Assembly: GCA_017475725.1 (NCBI GenBank)
Contig: JAFVFA010000071.1
Location: 1 to 19,050, forward strand
Source: Spirochaetales bacterium
Lineage (GTDB): Bacteria; Spirochaetota; Spirochaetia; Sphaerochaetales; Sphaerochaetaceae
Reading direction: 5' to 3'
DNA length: 19,050 nt
The position numbers were made by a program, and so were the translations under genes. Shown here one piece after another: positions 1 through 8,063 of the stretch; position 1 is the stretch's first letter, and every line of letters begins with the position of its first letter. Under the pieces are notes generated by a model. It had not been told where the DNA came from. It did no database searches and worked only from the letters and a program-made list of their open reading frames with translations.

Positions 1-436
1 CGATGCTGACATCGGTTCTGTCCCCGAAGCCCCGGATCACGAATCCCCTTTCATCCAAAGCCCTTATGAAGGCCTCCACCTCAGGATCGTCGAAGACCAG
101 AGTCCTGTTCTCGTTGCGGATGCGCCCCTCTTTCACAAGCCTTCTCAGCCCTATTGTCGCCGCAATGTGCCTGTCGAAGACCTTTCCATACTCGGTCTCG
201 GCCGGAAACGGTATCTTGATGTCCTCAGGAACATGAAAGGCCAGCATTGCTCCATACAACTCATGGTGCTGGGCTATCATGAAAGCCTTGAACATCCTTG
301 CAAGCTCCTCAAAGCACTCCTTTGAGGGTTCCGGCTTCACAAACAGGAGGTCTCTCCATTCAAAGCCTGACACCATCTGGTAGCGTTGAAGCTCTCCGTT
401 GTCATATCTGACCGACTGGATCCGCGATTCCATCAT
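1..436 (-). CDS. Unrecognised protein, C-terminal part outside the window
   Basis: An open minus-strand frame runs without a stop from an ATG-ATG pair at 436/433 to the window edge, giving about 145 codons of a longer protein. A strong ribosome site (GGAGGAG about seven bases before the ATG at 436) supports the start. The start lies inside the last codons of rmuC in another frame, so the two overlap by about 35 bases and are probably translationally coupled. The visible part is soluble-looking, begins MMESRIQSVRYDNGE, and is rich in charged and aromatic residues, with no signal peptide or membrane segment. It has an acidic-aromatic stretch (FEWRDLLF) near residue 25 and a helical middle. I do not recognise the family and assign no function; the coupling suggests it is made together with RmuC. 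Confidence 0.7.
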   Translation of the reverse strand, partial: MMESRIQSVRYDNGELQRYQMVSGFEWRDLLFVKPEPSKECFEELARMFKAFMIAQHHELYGAMLAFHVPEDIKIPFPAETEYGKVFDRHIAATIGLRRLVKEGRIRNENRTLVFDDPEVEAFIRALDERGFVIRGFGDRTDVSI

Positions 437-1619
437 CCCCGATCTCCTCCACAGCCTCCACACCACGGAGCTTGCGCTCCATTGCCCTGTGCCTTGTGAA
501 CGCGTTGTCTATCTCGTTCGTCGCAAGCGTCAGCTTCCTCTTCACGGCATCAAGAACCATGCCGAACTTGCCGTACTCCGTCTTGACCTCCCCAAGCACA
601 TGCCAGACCTCAGCGCTGCGTCTCTCTATGGCAAGGGTGCGGAATCCCATCTGCAGGCTGTTCAGAAGGCTGGCCAGCGTGGTGGGGCCCGCAATCATCA
701 CGTGGAACTCGTGCTGGACCCTCTGCTGAAGCCCAGGCACGGAGAGTATCTCCGCATAAAGCCCCTCAATGGGCAGGAACAGAATGGCGAAGTCCGTTGT
801 CCCCGGAACGTCTATGTACTTGTCCCTTATGTCCTTGGCCTCGTCAAGGATCCTTCTCTCCAGCGCCTTCTTCAGCGCTCTGACAGCTTCCGGATCCCCA
901 GCCTCGGTGGCATTGCAGAGTCTCTCGTAGTCCTCTCTCGGGAACTTGGAGTCAATCGGCAGGAGCACTGACTCTCCCTCCGTTGCACCAGGGAGCTTGA
1001 CAGCGAACTCCACAGGGTCCCTGCTGTCCTTCTTGGTGACAACGTTCTTCAGATACTGCTCCGGAAGGAGGATCTCCTGGAGAATCCGCTCGGCCTGAAG
1101 CTCTCCCCACATTCCGCGGGTCTTGACGTTTGTCAGCACCTTCTCCAGGTTGTCCACGCCTTTGGCAAGGTTCTGCATCTCCCCAAGCTGTTTGTACACA
1201 CTCTCCAGCTGGTCCCCCACCTGCTTGAAGGAAGTGGCCAGACGGCTCTCAAGCGTGCTCTGCAGCTTCTCCTCCACAGTCTGGCGCATCTGCTCCAGCC
1301 GTCTCTCGTTGTCCTTCTGTATGTCGGAGAGCTTGCCCTCCACAACCTTCGTCAGACGGTCGTTGTTCTCAGACACCTGGGAGGAGAACGATGCAAGTCT
1401 CTGGTCCACAAGTGCATTCAGACGCACGCTCTGCCTCTCAAGGGCCTCTATGCGGGCGCCCTCCGCAGACAGGGAGTTCTCGATTCTCCTCAGCGATTCC
1501 TGAAGTTCAAAGAGCCCCTTTTCAGACTTTGGTCTTCTGGTAATCCGGACCAGCACAAATGAAAGAACAACGAGACAGACAGCCATTACAGCCATACAGA
1601 TGAGAACAATGCTTTCCAT
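402..1619 (-). CDS. rmuC: RmuC family DNA recombination protein
   Basis: RmuC-type proteins carry a PD-(D/E)XK nuclease-like domain and are thought to limit inversions and rearrangements at repeats; the biochemistry is poorly known. The protein here is about 405 residues, normal for the family. It starts with one hydrophobic membrane-anchor segment (residues about 3-25), followed by a long coiled coil (about 35-150) with heptad-like patterns. The conserved C-terminal domain contains WGELQAERIL, LLPIDSKFP and IAGPTTLASLLNSLQMGF, all typical of RmuC. I chose the ATG at 1619, which places the anchor at the N-terminus; an in-frame ATG seven codons upstream (1640) is possible. It follows the inositol-type operon on the same strand after a gap of about 150 bases without a clear terminator, so read-through is possible. 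It overlaps the next gene. Confidence 0.93.
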   Translation of the reverse strand: MESIVLICMAVMAVCLVVLSFVLVRITRRPKSEKGLFELQESLRRIENSLSAEGARIEALERQSVRLNALVDQRLASFSSQVSENNDRLTKVVEGKLSDIQKDNERRLEQMRQTVEEKLQSTLESRLATSFKQVGDQLESVYKQLGEMQNLAKGVDNLEKVLTNVKTRGMWGELQAERILQEILLPEQYLKNVVTKKDSRDPVEFAVKLPGATEGESVLLPIDSKFPREDYERLCNATEAGDPEAVRALKKALERRILDEAKDIRDKYIDVPGTTDFAILFLPIEGLYAEILSVPGLQQRVQHEFHVMIAGPTTLASLLNSLQMGFRTLAIERRSAEVWHVLGEVKTEYGKFGMVLDAVKRKLTLATNEIDNAFTRHRAMERKLRGVEAVEEIGDDGIADPVGQI

Positions 1620-1632
1620 ATAGGAAAACCTA

Positions 1633-1769
1633 TCACACATTAAGTGTCAGTTCAATCGGATAGTGGTCTTCAGCTTTTTCGCCTGTTTTTTCCGGTCTTT
1701 CAGGGATAAGTTCAGCAAAAACAGCAGAAAAGACACCATTATCAGTGAAATCGGTAGAGCACGCCCGTC
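1633..1769 (-). pseudogene. Possible C-terminal gene remnant (endonuclease/exonuclease/phosphatase-like tail)
   Basis: Between the G1P dehydrogenase stop and rmuC, one minus-strand frame stays open for about 45 codons. It ends in a peptide that looks protein-like: VFSAVFAELIPERPEKTGEK followed by AEDHYPIELTLNV and a stop. The DHYP-x-E-x-T-L ending resembles the C-terminal strand of DNase I-like (EEP) proteins, which commonly end in S/T-DHYPV followed by a beta strand. There is no start codon or ribosome site of its own; the frame opens only within the end of the upstream gene. Codons here are more AT-rich (GAA, AAA) than in neighbouring genes (GAG, AAG). It may be the scar of a gene truncated when the neighbouring operon arrived, or a chance open stretch. 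Confidence 0.3.
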
Positions 1770-3134
1770 TCAGTCCCAATTTAACGGATAGTCCGAGAGG
1801 TACTCCTTCAGAAGACCGCATTCGTCAAGGAGCTTGAAGAGAGTGTATCTGGTCCTGTAGTCCTTTGCGCAGTGGATGGAGATGTTCCTGACCTCATCAG
1901 ATATCCCAAGGTCCTTTGCCTCCATAGGAGCCCCAAGCTTCTCCAGGGTTCCCCTTATCCTCTCGACAGGAGGAAGCTCTCTGATGACCTCGCGGATCTC
2001 CGGGAACCTCTCCTGGGCCCTTCTGATCCGTCTCTCCTGCTCCTCCCAGGTAAGGAAGTCCCCCGGGTTCTCCTCCATTATGGTGTCCCCGTTCTCGACT
2101 CCCCAGGTTCTGTGCATCCACCTGACCCTCTGGTCCCTGTCCATGCGATCCCTTCTCAGAGCATCGAGGTCCAGCTTTGACAGATCCTCTTCCGCGAACC
2201 TTGTGAACATTGGCCAGACCATCAGGGTCCCGATACCCACGGATGCACCGTGGCAAGGCGCCCTGTGCCCAAGGGCAAGTTCGCTCATGTCCCAGAAGTG
2301 GGCTATGTTGTGCTCCACCGAGGCCACGGCCCTTGTGTGTCCGATTATCAGGACGGTGATGCCTGCAAGAAGCAGACCTTCAATCAGTATCTGGATGCCC
2401 TCCGGCGTCTTTGCCTTGATCTTGTCCACATTGTCGATCAGTCTGTTGACCGCATCAGTGACTATCTGGCCGCAGACAGGACAGTAGACCTCGTCGTTTA
2501 TGATGCTTCCTATCTTCCAGTCCGCCTTGGCTATGAACTTGCCCAGCACGTCCCCGACACCGGCGGCTATCATCCAGTCCGGGGCTGTGGCCATTATCCT
2601 GGTGTCACAGCAGATTATCTCGGGGCAAGGACCCTGCCTGTGGATCTTCAGACCTCTGAGGAGCAGAGGCGCGACGGCTGAGGTGTAGCCGTCCATTGAC
2701 GGGGCTGTCCCCACGCTGACGAACGGAAGGCCTGTTCTTGCCGCATTGACCCTGCAGGTGTCCGTGATGGAACCCGAGCCCACCGCGACTATGAACTCCG
2801 TCTCCGGCTGGATGGACAGAAGCACCTCTCCGACGCTCCGCTCGTCCGGGTCTACATCCCCATCCCTCTTCAGGAGGCACATGATCACCTTGATCCCTGC
2901 ATCGGAAAGTATCCTCTCGGTCCTCTCTCCTGCCACAGGGTATGTGTTCCTGTCGCAGACAAGGACGCAGTTCCTTCCGAGCTTGCGTCTCTCTATGTAG
3001 GAAGGCAGGTCGGGAAGGATGTCCTCCCCCACGTAGATGTCCTGGTCAGGCATCCTGTGCTGGCAGGCACAGTCGCATTCAAGACCCGACAGAATCAGTC
3101 TGTGGTTCCTGTCATAGGAAATGGTTGCTGCCAT
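1770..3134 (-). CDS. araM: sn-glycerol-1-phosphate dehydrogenase, AraM/EgsA family
   Basis: Enzymes of this family reduce dihydroxyacetone phosphate to sn-glycerol-1-phosphate with NAD(P)H, reversibly, using a bound metal (Zn or Ni). The 454-residue protein has the nucleotide-binding VGSGSITD (118-125), APSMDGYTS (145-152), and the metal-site regions AAGVGDVLGKF (D195), ASVEHNIAHFWDM (H275, H279) and CHGASVG (H295), all matching the pattern I recall for Bacillus AraM. It is somewhat longer than Bacillus AraM (about 394). Part of the excess is N-terminal, with a cysteine-rich ECDCACQH (19-26); CPVCG at 218-222 is also unusual. I chose the ATG at 3134, with AGGAG five bases upstream, over a GTG two codons earlier. 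It is the last gene of the operon, 14 bases after the LarA-like gene. In this context it could use DHAP as an electron sink, or feed external G1P into DHAP. Substrate is inferred from family only. Confidence 0.85.
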   Translation of the reverse strand: MAATISYDRNHRLILSGLECDCACQHRMPDQDIYVGEDILPDLPSYIERRKLGRNCVLVCDRNTYPVAGERTERILSDAGIKVIMCLLKRDGDVDPDERSVGEVLLSIQPETEFIVAVGSGSITDTCRVNAARTGLPFVSVGTAPSMDGYTSAVAPLLLRGLKIHRQGPCPEIICCDTRIMATAPDWMIAAGVGDVLGKFIAKADWKIGSIINDEVYCPVCGQIVTDAVNRLIDNVDKIKAKTPEGIQILIEGLLLAGITVLIIGHTRAVASVEHNIAHFWDMSELALGHRAPCHGASVGIGTLMVWPMFTRFAEEDLSKLDLDALRRDRMDRDQRVRWMHRTWGVENGDTIMEENPGDFLTWEEQERRIRRAQERFPEIREVIRELPPVERIRGTLEKLGAPMEAKDLGISDEVRNISIHCAKDYRTRYTLFKLLDECGLLKEYLSDYPLNWD

Positions 3135-3148
3135 GGTCACTCCTGTAA

Positions 3149-4387
3149 TCAGCCTATCTTCGGCACTGTCACGGACCCGTCAGGCATGAACACCACCTTG
3201 CAGTCCTCACCATACTTGGCGATTGCATCGTCAAGGGCCTTCTGCAGGTCGTGGACAGGCTCTATGAATATCTTCCTCATCTGGTCATCGGAGACCTGGG
3301 AATAGGCCTGCACATGGGCCCATCTGAAGATCTCCGCCATCTTTGCGGCCTTGTGGTAGCCAAGCTTGAAGCCCTCTGCGATCTTTGAGAGGACCTCGTC
3401 CGGAGTCGAGGCGCTGCTGAGCAGTCTGACGAAGGACTCCCCTCCTATGCCCTCTCTGCAGGCGGACACCAGAATCATTGTACCTCCGTCCTTCAGAGCA
3501 AGCTTGGCGTTGTCAATGGCCTTCTGGCTCTGGTAAAGGTCAACATCCATCGGGTAAGGGGCCGCCGTCACAACTATGTCCGCCTTCTCCTTCAGCGGTG
3601 CGGTGAAGATCCTGTTTGCAGCCTCCACAGCCTCATCAAAGGACTTTGTGATATCGCCTGCCGTCACTGTGTCTATCTCGTGGTTCCTGTCAAGGACGGT
3701 CATGATGGCATAGACCGGGGCGGAGACAAGGGACATGGCCTCCATCAGGTCCTCGTGCACAGGGTTGCCCTCAAGGGCAAGGGCCTTTGCATCTGCCGAC
3801 AGGGCCATCTTGTGGTTGTGCTCGATCGAGCTGAAGGCTGCAACCCCGGGCAGGAAGCCTTTTCTTCCTCCGGTATAGCCTGCAAAGTAATGAGGCTCGA
3901 CGGAGCCAATGACAATGACCTTGGAGGCTTTCTTCACCAGCTTGTTCAGATAGAGCTCGGTTCCGCGGCTGGTCCTACCGTAGTAGTCCATGTCATCCAT
4001 GGCATGGCAGTCGTGGACATGGATGCGGTCCCTGAAGGTGCCGTACCAGGAGCCGAAGATGAAGTCGTACTCGCTCTCATATGGCGCACGATGGGATCCT
4101 GTGGCCACCAGGAAGGAGGCCTTGCACCTCTCCAGATCCGGGCCTATGGCATCCATTACAAGCCTTGTTGGTGTGGGCCTTGTGCCGTCGTTCACTATCA
4201 CAAGGGTGCTGCCCGGCAGGGCCAGGAATTCATCAAAGCTGCCTTTGATGGCCTCTTTCGTTATCTCAACGGCACTTTTCTTCGGTTTTCCGCCATTTTG
4301 GTCGTTGAGCTTGAGAATGGCACCGAAATGCTCCGGTGCCACCTCCAATGCAATCTTCTCTCTGTTGTAAGGGACTTCGATCTTCAT
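3149..4387 (-). CDS. larA: LarA-family nickel-pincer racemase/epimerase
   Basis: LarA enzymes racemise or epimerise 2-hydroxyacids (lactate, malate, gluconate and others) by hydride transfer through a nickel-pincer nucleotide bound to a lysine. The 412-residue length fits. Key residues are present: NDGTRPTP (66-73, with D67 and R70), ATGSHR (H99), EPHYFAGYTGGRKG (H166 and K176, the expected cofactor-attachment lysine) and the IEHNHK histidines (190/192). I chose the ATG at 4387, four bases after the iolD stop, because the family starts with a beta strand such as MKIEVPY; an ATG seven codons upstream would overlap iolD. AGGAAA lies about 10 bases upstream, inside the end of iolD. The cofactor-building genes larB, larC and larE are not in this window. 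Among inositol genes, a sugar-acid or lactate substrate is plausible but unproven. Confidence 0.85.
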   Translation of the reverse strand: MKIEVPYNREKIALEVAPEHFGAILKLNDQNGGKPKKSAVEITKEAIKGSFDEFLALPGSTLVIVNDGTRPTPTRLVMDAIGPDLERCKASFLVATGSHRAPYESEYDFIFGSWYGTFRDRIHVHDCHAMDDMDYYGRTSRGTELYLNKLVKKASKVIVIGSVEPHYFAGYTGGRKGFLPGVAAFSSIEHNHKMALSADAKALALEGNPVHEDLMEAMSLVSAPVYAIMTVLDRNHEIDTVTAGDITKSFDEAVEAANRIFTAPLKEKADIVVTAAPYPMDVDLYQSQKAIDNAKLALKDGGTMILVSACREGIGGESFVRLLSSASTPDEVLSKIAEGFKLGYHKAAKMAEIFRWAHVQAYSQVSDDQMRKIFIEPVHDLQKALDDAIAKYGEDCKVVFMPDGSVTVPKIG

Positions 4388-4391
4388 GTGC

Positions 4392-6323
4392 TCAGTATTT
4401 CCTAGCATCCTTCAGATGGTCAAGATGGTCCTTGTAGGCATCGATGTTCCTCTGGTTCTGCGACACCTCAGTGTCTCCGCATCTCCACCAGGAGCCGTAG
4501 CCGTCTGTCATTGACTTCGGAAGGACCCTGATGTCGAAGACCACAGGGCGGTCCTTGATCCTCCTGGCCCCTGCCATGGCCCTCTTCAGATCGTCCATGG
4601 TCCTGATCACGTATGACTTGCAGCCATAGGCCTCACCTATCTTGGCGAAGTCCACAGGGATGAACGGACCGGAATGTCTGCCGTCCTCGCCCCTGAATCT
4701 GAGCTCTGTGCAAAGCGTGTCGTTTCCGTGCCCGACCTGCAGGTTGTTGATGCAGCCGAAGCTGGCGTTGTTGAACACACAGACTATGATCTTCTTGTGC
4801 TCCTGGACCGCTGTGAGCAGCTCCGAATGGAGCATTATGAAGCTTCCGTCACCGACCATGGAATAGACGTCGTGCCTGTCCCCGATGGCGTACTTCACCC
4901 CAAGGGCACCCGAGATCTCGTAGCCCATGCAGGAGTAGCCGTACTCCATGTTGTATGAGTCGAGGCTGCGTGCGCACCACATCCTCTGCATGTCTCCGGG
5001 AAGGGAACCTGCGGAACCGATGGCAACATCGTCCTTGTCCATCATCATGTTGATCGCACCCAGGACTGTGGTCTGGGCAAGGCAGGCGTCAAGGTCCTTG
5101 GCGAATCTGAATGCGCTCTCGGCATTGGCATCGTTTATCTCCGGCACATAGTCCTTTGAGAAGGTGATGCTCCTCAGCCTGTCCAGCTCCCTGAACCACT
5201 TCTCGCGTGCGCTCCTGACCTCATCCCTGTATGGGGCCTGATAGCCCCCAAGGGCCTTCAGAAGTGCAGGAAGTGCCCTCTTCGCATCAGCCACTACAGG
5301 GACTGCGGCATCCATCTTCAGGGCCTGGAACTCGGACACGTTGATGTTCACGAACCTGGCATCGGGTCTGAAGAGCCATTTGGAGGATGTTGTGAAGTCC
5401 GTGTATCTGGTTCCGACACCGATTATGACATCGGCCTCCTTGGCGATCTCGTTGGCTGCGGAGCACCCCGTGACGCCGATTCCTCCAAGGTTCAGCGGAT
5501 GGTCGAACAGAACGGCACCCTTGCCGGCCTGGGTCTCCCCGAACGGGATCCCGGTCTTCTCCGCGAACTGTCTGAACTCCTTGTGGGCCTCTGCGTAGCG
5601 GACACCGCCTCCGCAGATCAGAAGCGGCTTCCTGGCCGCCCTGATGACCTCTGCGGCCTCAGCTATGACCTCAGGCTCGGCTGCCCTTCTGGCAAGTCTG
5701 TGGACCCTCTTCCTGAAGAAGGACTCCGGATAGTCATAGGCCTCACCCTCCACGTCCTGCGGGATGGCGATGCACACGGCACCGGTGTTGGCCGGGTCGG
5801 TCAGTGTTCTGAATGCGCTTATCATGGCGCTCATCAGCTGCTCGGGACGGACTATCCTGTCCCAGTACTTGCAGACTGCCTTGAATGCGTCATTGGTTGA
5901 GACTGACAGGTTGTTGGTCTGCTCTATCTGCTGGAGGACAGGATCAGGCTGACGGCAGGCGTAGACGTCTCCGGGCAGGATCAGCACCGGGATGTTGTTC
6001 GCCGTGGCAGTGGCGGCGGCTGTGACCATGTTAGCCGAACCAGGGCCTACGGAGGCTGTCACGGCTATGATCTTCTTCCGCTTCATCTGTTTGGCGAAGG
6101 CCACTGCGGTGTGGGCCATGCCCTGTTCGTTCTTCCCCTGCCAGACCTTCAGATGCCCGGCCTCCTGGGCAAGCGCCTGACCTAGGCCAAGCACGTTTCC
6201 ATGGCCCGGAAGCATTATGACACCCTCCACAAACGGGTGTTCCTTGTCATCATAGGCAATGTACTGGTTGTCCAGGAAACGAACCAGCGCCTGCGCCATC
6301 GTCAGTCTTACTGTCTTCTCCAT
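4392..6323 (-). CDS. iolD: 3D-(3,5/4)-trihydroxycyclohexane-1,2-dione hydrolase
   Basis: IolD is a thiamine-diphosphate enzyme of the acetolactate-synthase fold that opens the six-carbon ring, giving 5-deoxy-glucuronate, the third step of myo-inositol breakdown. The protein is 643 residues, the usual length. The N-terminal pyrimidine-binding domain has the catalytic glutamate in WQGKNEQGMAHTA (E66). A central domain follows, and the C-terminal pyrophosphate domain has the metal-binding GDGSF (491-) ending in FNN (518-519). The string VIMLPGHGNVLGLGQAL near residue 36 is characteristic of IolD rather than other family members. It has a good ribosome site (GGGGAG) and lies 18 bases after iolB and 4 before the LarA-like gene, so it is mid-operon. 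No truncation or frameshift is seen. Confidence 0.97.
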   Translation of the reverse strand: MEKTVRLTMAQALVRFLDNQYIAYDDKEHPFVEGVIMLPGHGNVLGLGQALAQEAGHLKVWQGKNEQGMAHTAVAFAKQMKRKKIIAVTASVGPGSANMVTAAATATANNIPVLILPGDVYACRQPDPVLQQIEQTNNLSVSTNDAFKAVCKYWDRIVRPEQLMSAMISAFRTLTDPANTGAVCIAIPQDVEGEAYDYPESFFRKRVHRLARRAAEPEVIAEAAEVIRAARKPLLICGGGVRYAEAHKEFRQFAEKTGIPFGETQAGKGAVLFDHPLNLGGIGVTGCSAANEIAKEADVIIGVGTRYTDFTTSSKWLFRPDARFVNINVSEFQALKMDAAVPVVADAKRALPALLKALGGYQAPYRDEVRSAREKWFRELDRLRSITFSKDYVPEINDANAESAFRFAKDLDACLAQTTVLGAINMMMDKDDVAIGSAGSLPGDMQRMWCARSLDSYNMEYGYSCMGYEISGALGVKYAIGDRHDVYSMVGDGSFIMLHSELLTAVQEHKKIIVCVFNNASFGCINNLQVGHGNDTLCTELRFRGEDGRHSGPFIPVDFAKIGEAYGCKSYVIRTMDDLKRAMAGARRIKDRPVVFDIRVLPKSMTDGYGSWWRCGDTEVSQNQRNIDAYKDHLDHLKDARKY

Positions 6324-6341
6324 GTGATGGTCTCCCCTTGT

Positions 6342-7133
6342 TCATCCCTTGAAGATATGGTCATTGGCATCTGCCTTCCAGAGCCAAGAGTGCTCCTTGT
6401 CGTCGATTCTGGTCTTCTGCCAAGGATCGCCGTCAAGATGTCTGATTCCCCAGGCATAGCACATTGCATAGCCGGGGGCCGCACACTGCGAGTGCATTCC
6501 GCTGTTTATGACGGCGCAGCCGTTGTGGCCGGTCCTGTAGACCTCGCCGTTGGCGAATCCCACACCGAAACCCTGCGGATAGTCGAATCTGTAGAAGTAG
6601 ACCTCCGGCTGCGGATGATGGTGCGGCGGATAGGAGGACCACTTCCCGGGGAAGTTCAGGACCTCACCAAGGACCATGTTGGAGAACGGAGCGTTCTCGT
6701 AGTCGAAGAAGGTCTTGATCTCACGCCTCATGCAGCCCATCAGCTCGCCGTTCGCACCGGCATGCTGGACCTGCACGGTCTCGGGGGTGTACATGACAGG
6801 CTCGTAGTCGCGGTCGTTGTCGGTCTGCTGGATGTAGATCTCCGCATGGCCTGTGGCCGTGAGCGTTATCCGCACCTTTCTGGGTGAGAGCAGGCAGTAG
6901 GCCTCGTGATGGAAGCAGTCCGGACGGCTTGCCTCCACCCTCTTTCCTGCGTATTCGAATATGACATCACCGCTGAACAGGAGAACAGCGCTCTCCTTAC
7001 AGGCCTCGTCTATAACGTAGGTGTCACCCTTCTCCATAACCAGAAGACCCACGTCCATCATGGTACCCATGTCATCGGAGGCTCTGTCTATGTAGCAGTT
7101 GTAGCCCCTCTTCACATCCTTGCTGAAGTACAT
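6342..7133 (-). CDS. iolB: 5-deoxy-glucuronate isomerase
   Basis: IolB converts 5-deoxy-glucuronate to 5-dehydro-2-deoxy-D-gluconate, the fourth step of inositol catabolism. The protein is 263 residues, within the family range, and is built as a double cupin. The metal-binding motif SSYPPHHHPQPEVYFYRF sits at about residues 175-193, and the second half contains the conserved GMHSQCAAPGYAMCYAWGIR and the C-terminal DPWQKTR. The ribosome site GAGGAGGG overlaps the iolE stop, only nine bases between genes, indicating tight coupling. It directly precedes iolD, whose product is its substrate. Confidence 0.96.
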   Translation of the reverse strand: MYFSKDVKRGYNCYIDRASDDMGTMMDVGLLVMEKGDTYVIDEACKESAVLLFSGDVIFEYAGKRVEASRPDCFHHEAYCLLSPRKVRITLTATGHAEIYIQQTDNDRDYEPVMYTPETVQVQHAGANGELMGCMRREIKTFFDYENAPFSNMVLGEVLNFPGKWSSYPPHHHPQPEVYFYRFDYPQGFGVGFANGEVYRTGHNGCAVINSGMHSQCAAPGYAMCYAWGIRHLDGDPWQKTRIDDKEHSWLWKADANDHIFKG

Positions 7134-7142
7134 GAACCCTCC

Positions 7143-8045
7143 TCAAAGACCCGCATGCTCGCGGATGTACTTTCTTCCCTTGATTGCATACTCAAGCGGA
7201 TTGGCCTTTGCAGGGTCCTGCTCGGCCTCCACAAGGAGCCAGCCCTCATACTTGGCGTCGCTGAGGACCTTGAAGACAGGATCGAAGTCCACATCTCCGT
7301 CCCCCGGTACCGTGAAGGCCCCGTTTCTGACCGCTGTCAGGAAGCTCCAACCGTTCTCCCTGGCCTGCCTGACAACAGAGAGCCTCATGTCCTTTAGGTG
7401 CACGTGGCCAACTCTGTCCACATACTTCTTCAGCATTGCAAGCGGATCCTCCCCTGCGAATGTGAAATGGCCTGTGTCGTAGCACAGGAACACATATCTC
7501 GGATCCGTGTTGGCCATCATGCGGTCGGTCTCCTCCGATGTCTGGACAACCGTTCCCATATGGTGGTGGAAGCAGAGCTTGAAACCGCGCTCCACGGCTA
7601 TCCTTCCAAGCTCGTTGAGCCCCTTGCAGAGCCTGTCCCATTCGGAGTCATCCATGACATGCTTGTGGCCTCCGGTCAGGATCGGGGTGTTGACCTGACC
7701 CTGGATGGAATAGCTCTGCTCGCTTACGTTTATCCTGTCCGCACCTACGGCTGCCAGGAAGTCAAGCTCCCTGATGAAGTCTTTTCTGACCTGCTCCATG
7801 TCCTGTGTCAGGATGAAGGACGAGAACCAGCGGCTGGCGATCCTCATGCCTCTGAGGTCCAGCTCCCACTTGAGCTCCTTAGGGTCCTTCGGGTACTTGT
7901 TCCCGATCTCGCAGCCCGTGAATCCCGCAAGGGCCATCTCGCTCACTGTCTGTCTGAATGTGTTCTCCGCACCCAGCTCAGGCATGTCGTCATTGCACCA
8001 GCCTATGGGTGCTATTCCAAGTCTAACCTTGTTTGGATCAAACAT
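7143..8045 (-). CDS. iolE: 2-keto-myo-inositol dehydratase
   Basis: IolE dehydrates 2-keto-myo-inositol (scyllo-inosose) to the trihydroxycyclohexanedione that IolD uses. The 300-residue protein is a TIM barrel of the xylose-isomerase-like superfamily, normal in length. Visible family signatures are LGIAPIGWCNDDMPELG at the N-terminus, the metal-site segments LCFHHHMGT, CYDTGHFTFAG and VGHVHLKD, and WLLVEAEQDP near the end. Start at 8045 with GAGAGGC a few bases upstream. It lies 18 bases after pgk and 9 before iolB. No defect is seen. Confidence 0.96.
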   Translation of the reverse strand: MFDPNKVRLGIAPIGWCNDDMPELGAENTFRQTVSEMALAGFTGCEIGNKYPKDPKELKWELDLRGMRIASRWFSSFILTQDMEQVRKDFIRELDFLAAVGADRINVSEQSYSIQGQVNTPILTGGHKHVMDDSEWDRLCKGLNELGRIAVERGFKLCFHHHMGTVVQTSEETDRMMANTDPRYVFLCYDTGHFTFAGEDPLAMLKKYVDRVGHVHLKDMRLSVVRQARENGWSFLTAVRNGAFTVPGDGDVDFDPVFKVLSDAKYEGWLLVEAEQDPAKANPLEYAIKGRKYIREHAGL

Positions 8046-8063
8046 CTTGCCTCTCCCGAATCC

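Noticed and set aside
1620..1769. Terminator after the G1P dehydrogenase gene
   Set aside because: Several T-runs are present on the minus strand, but no GC-rich stem precedes them, so no intrinsic terminator can be supported.
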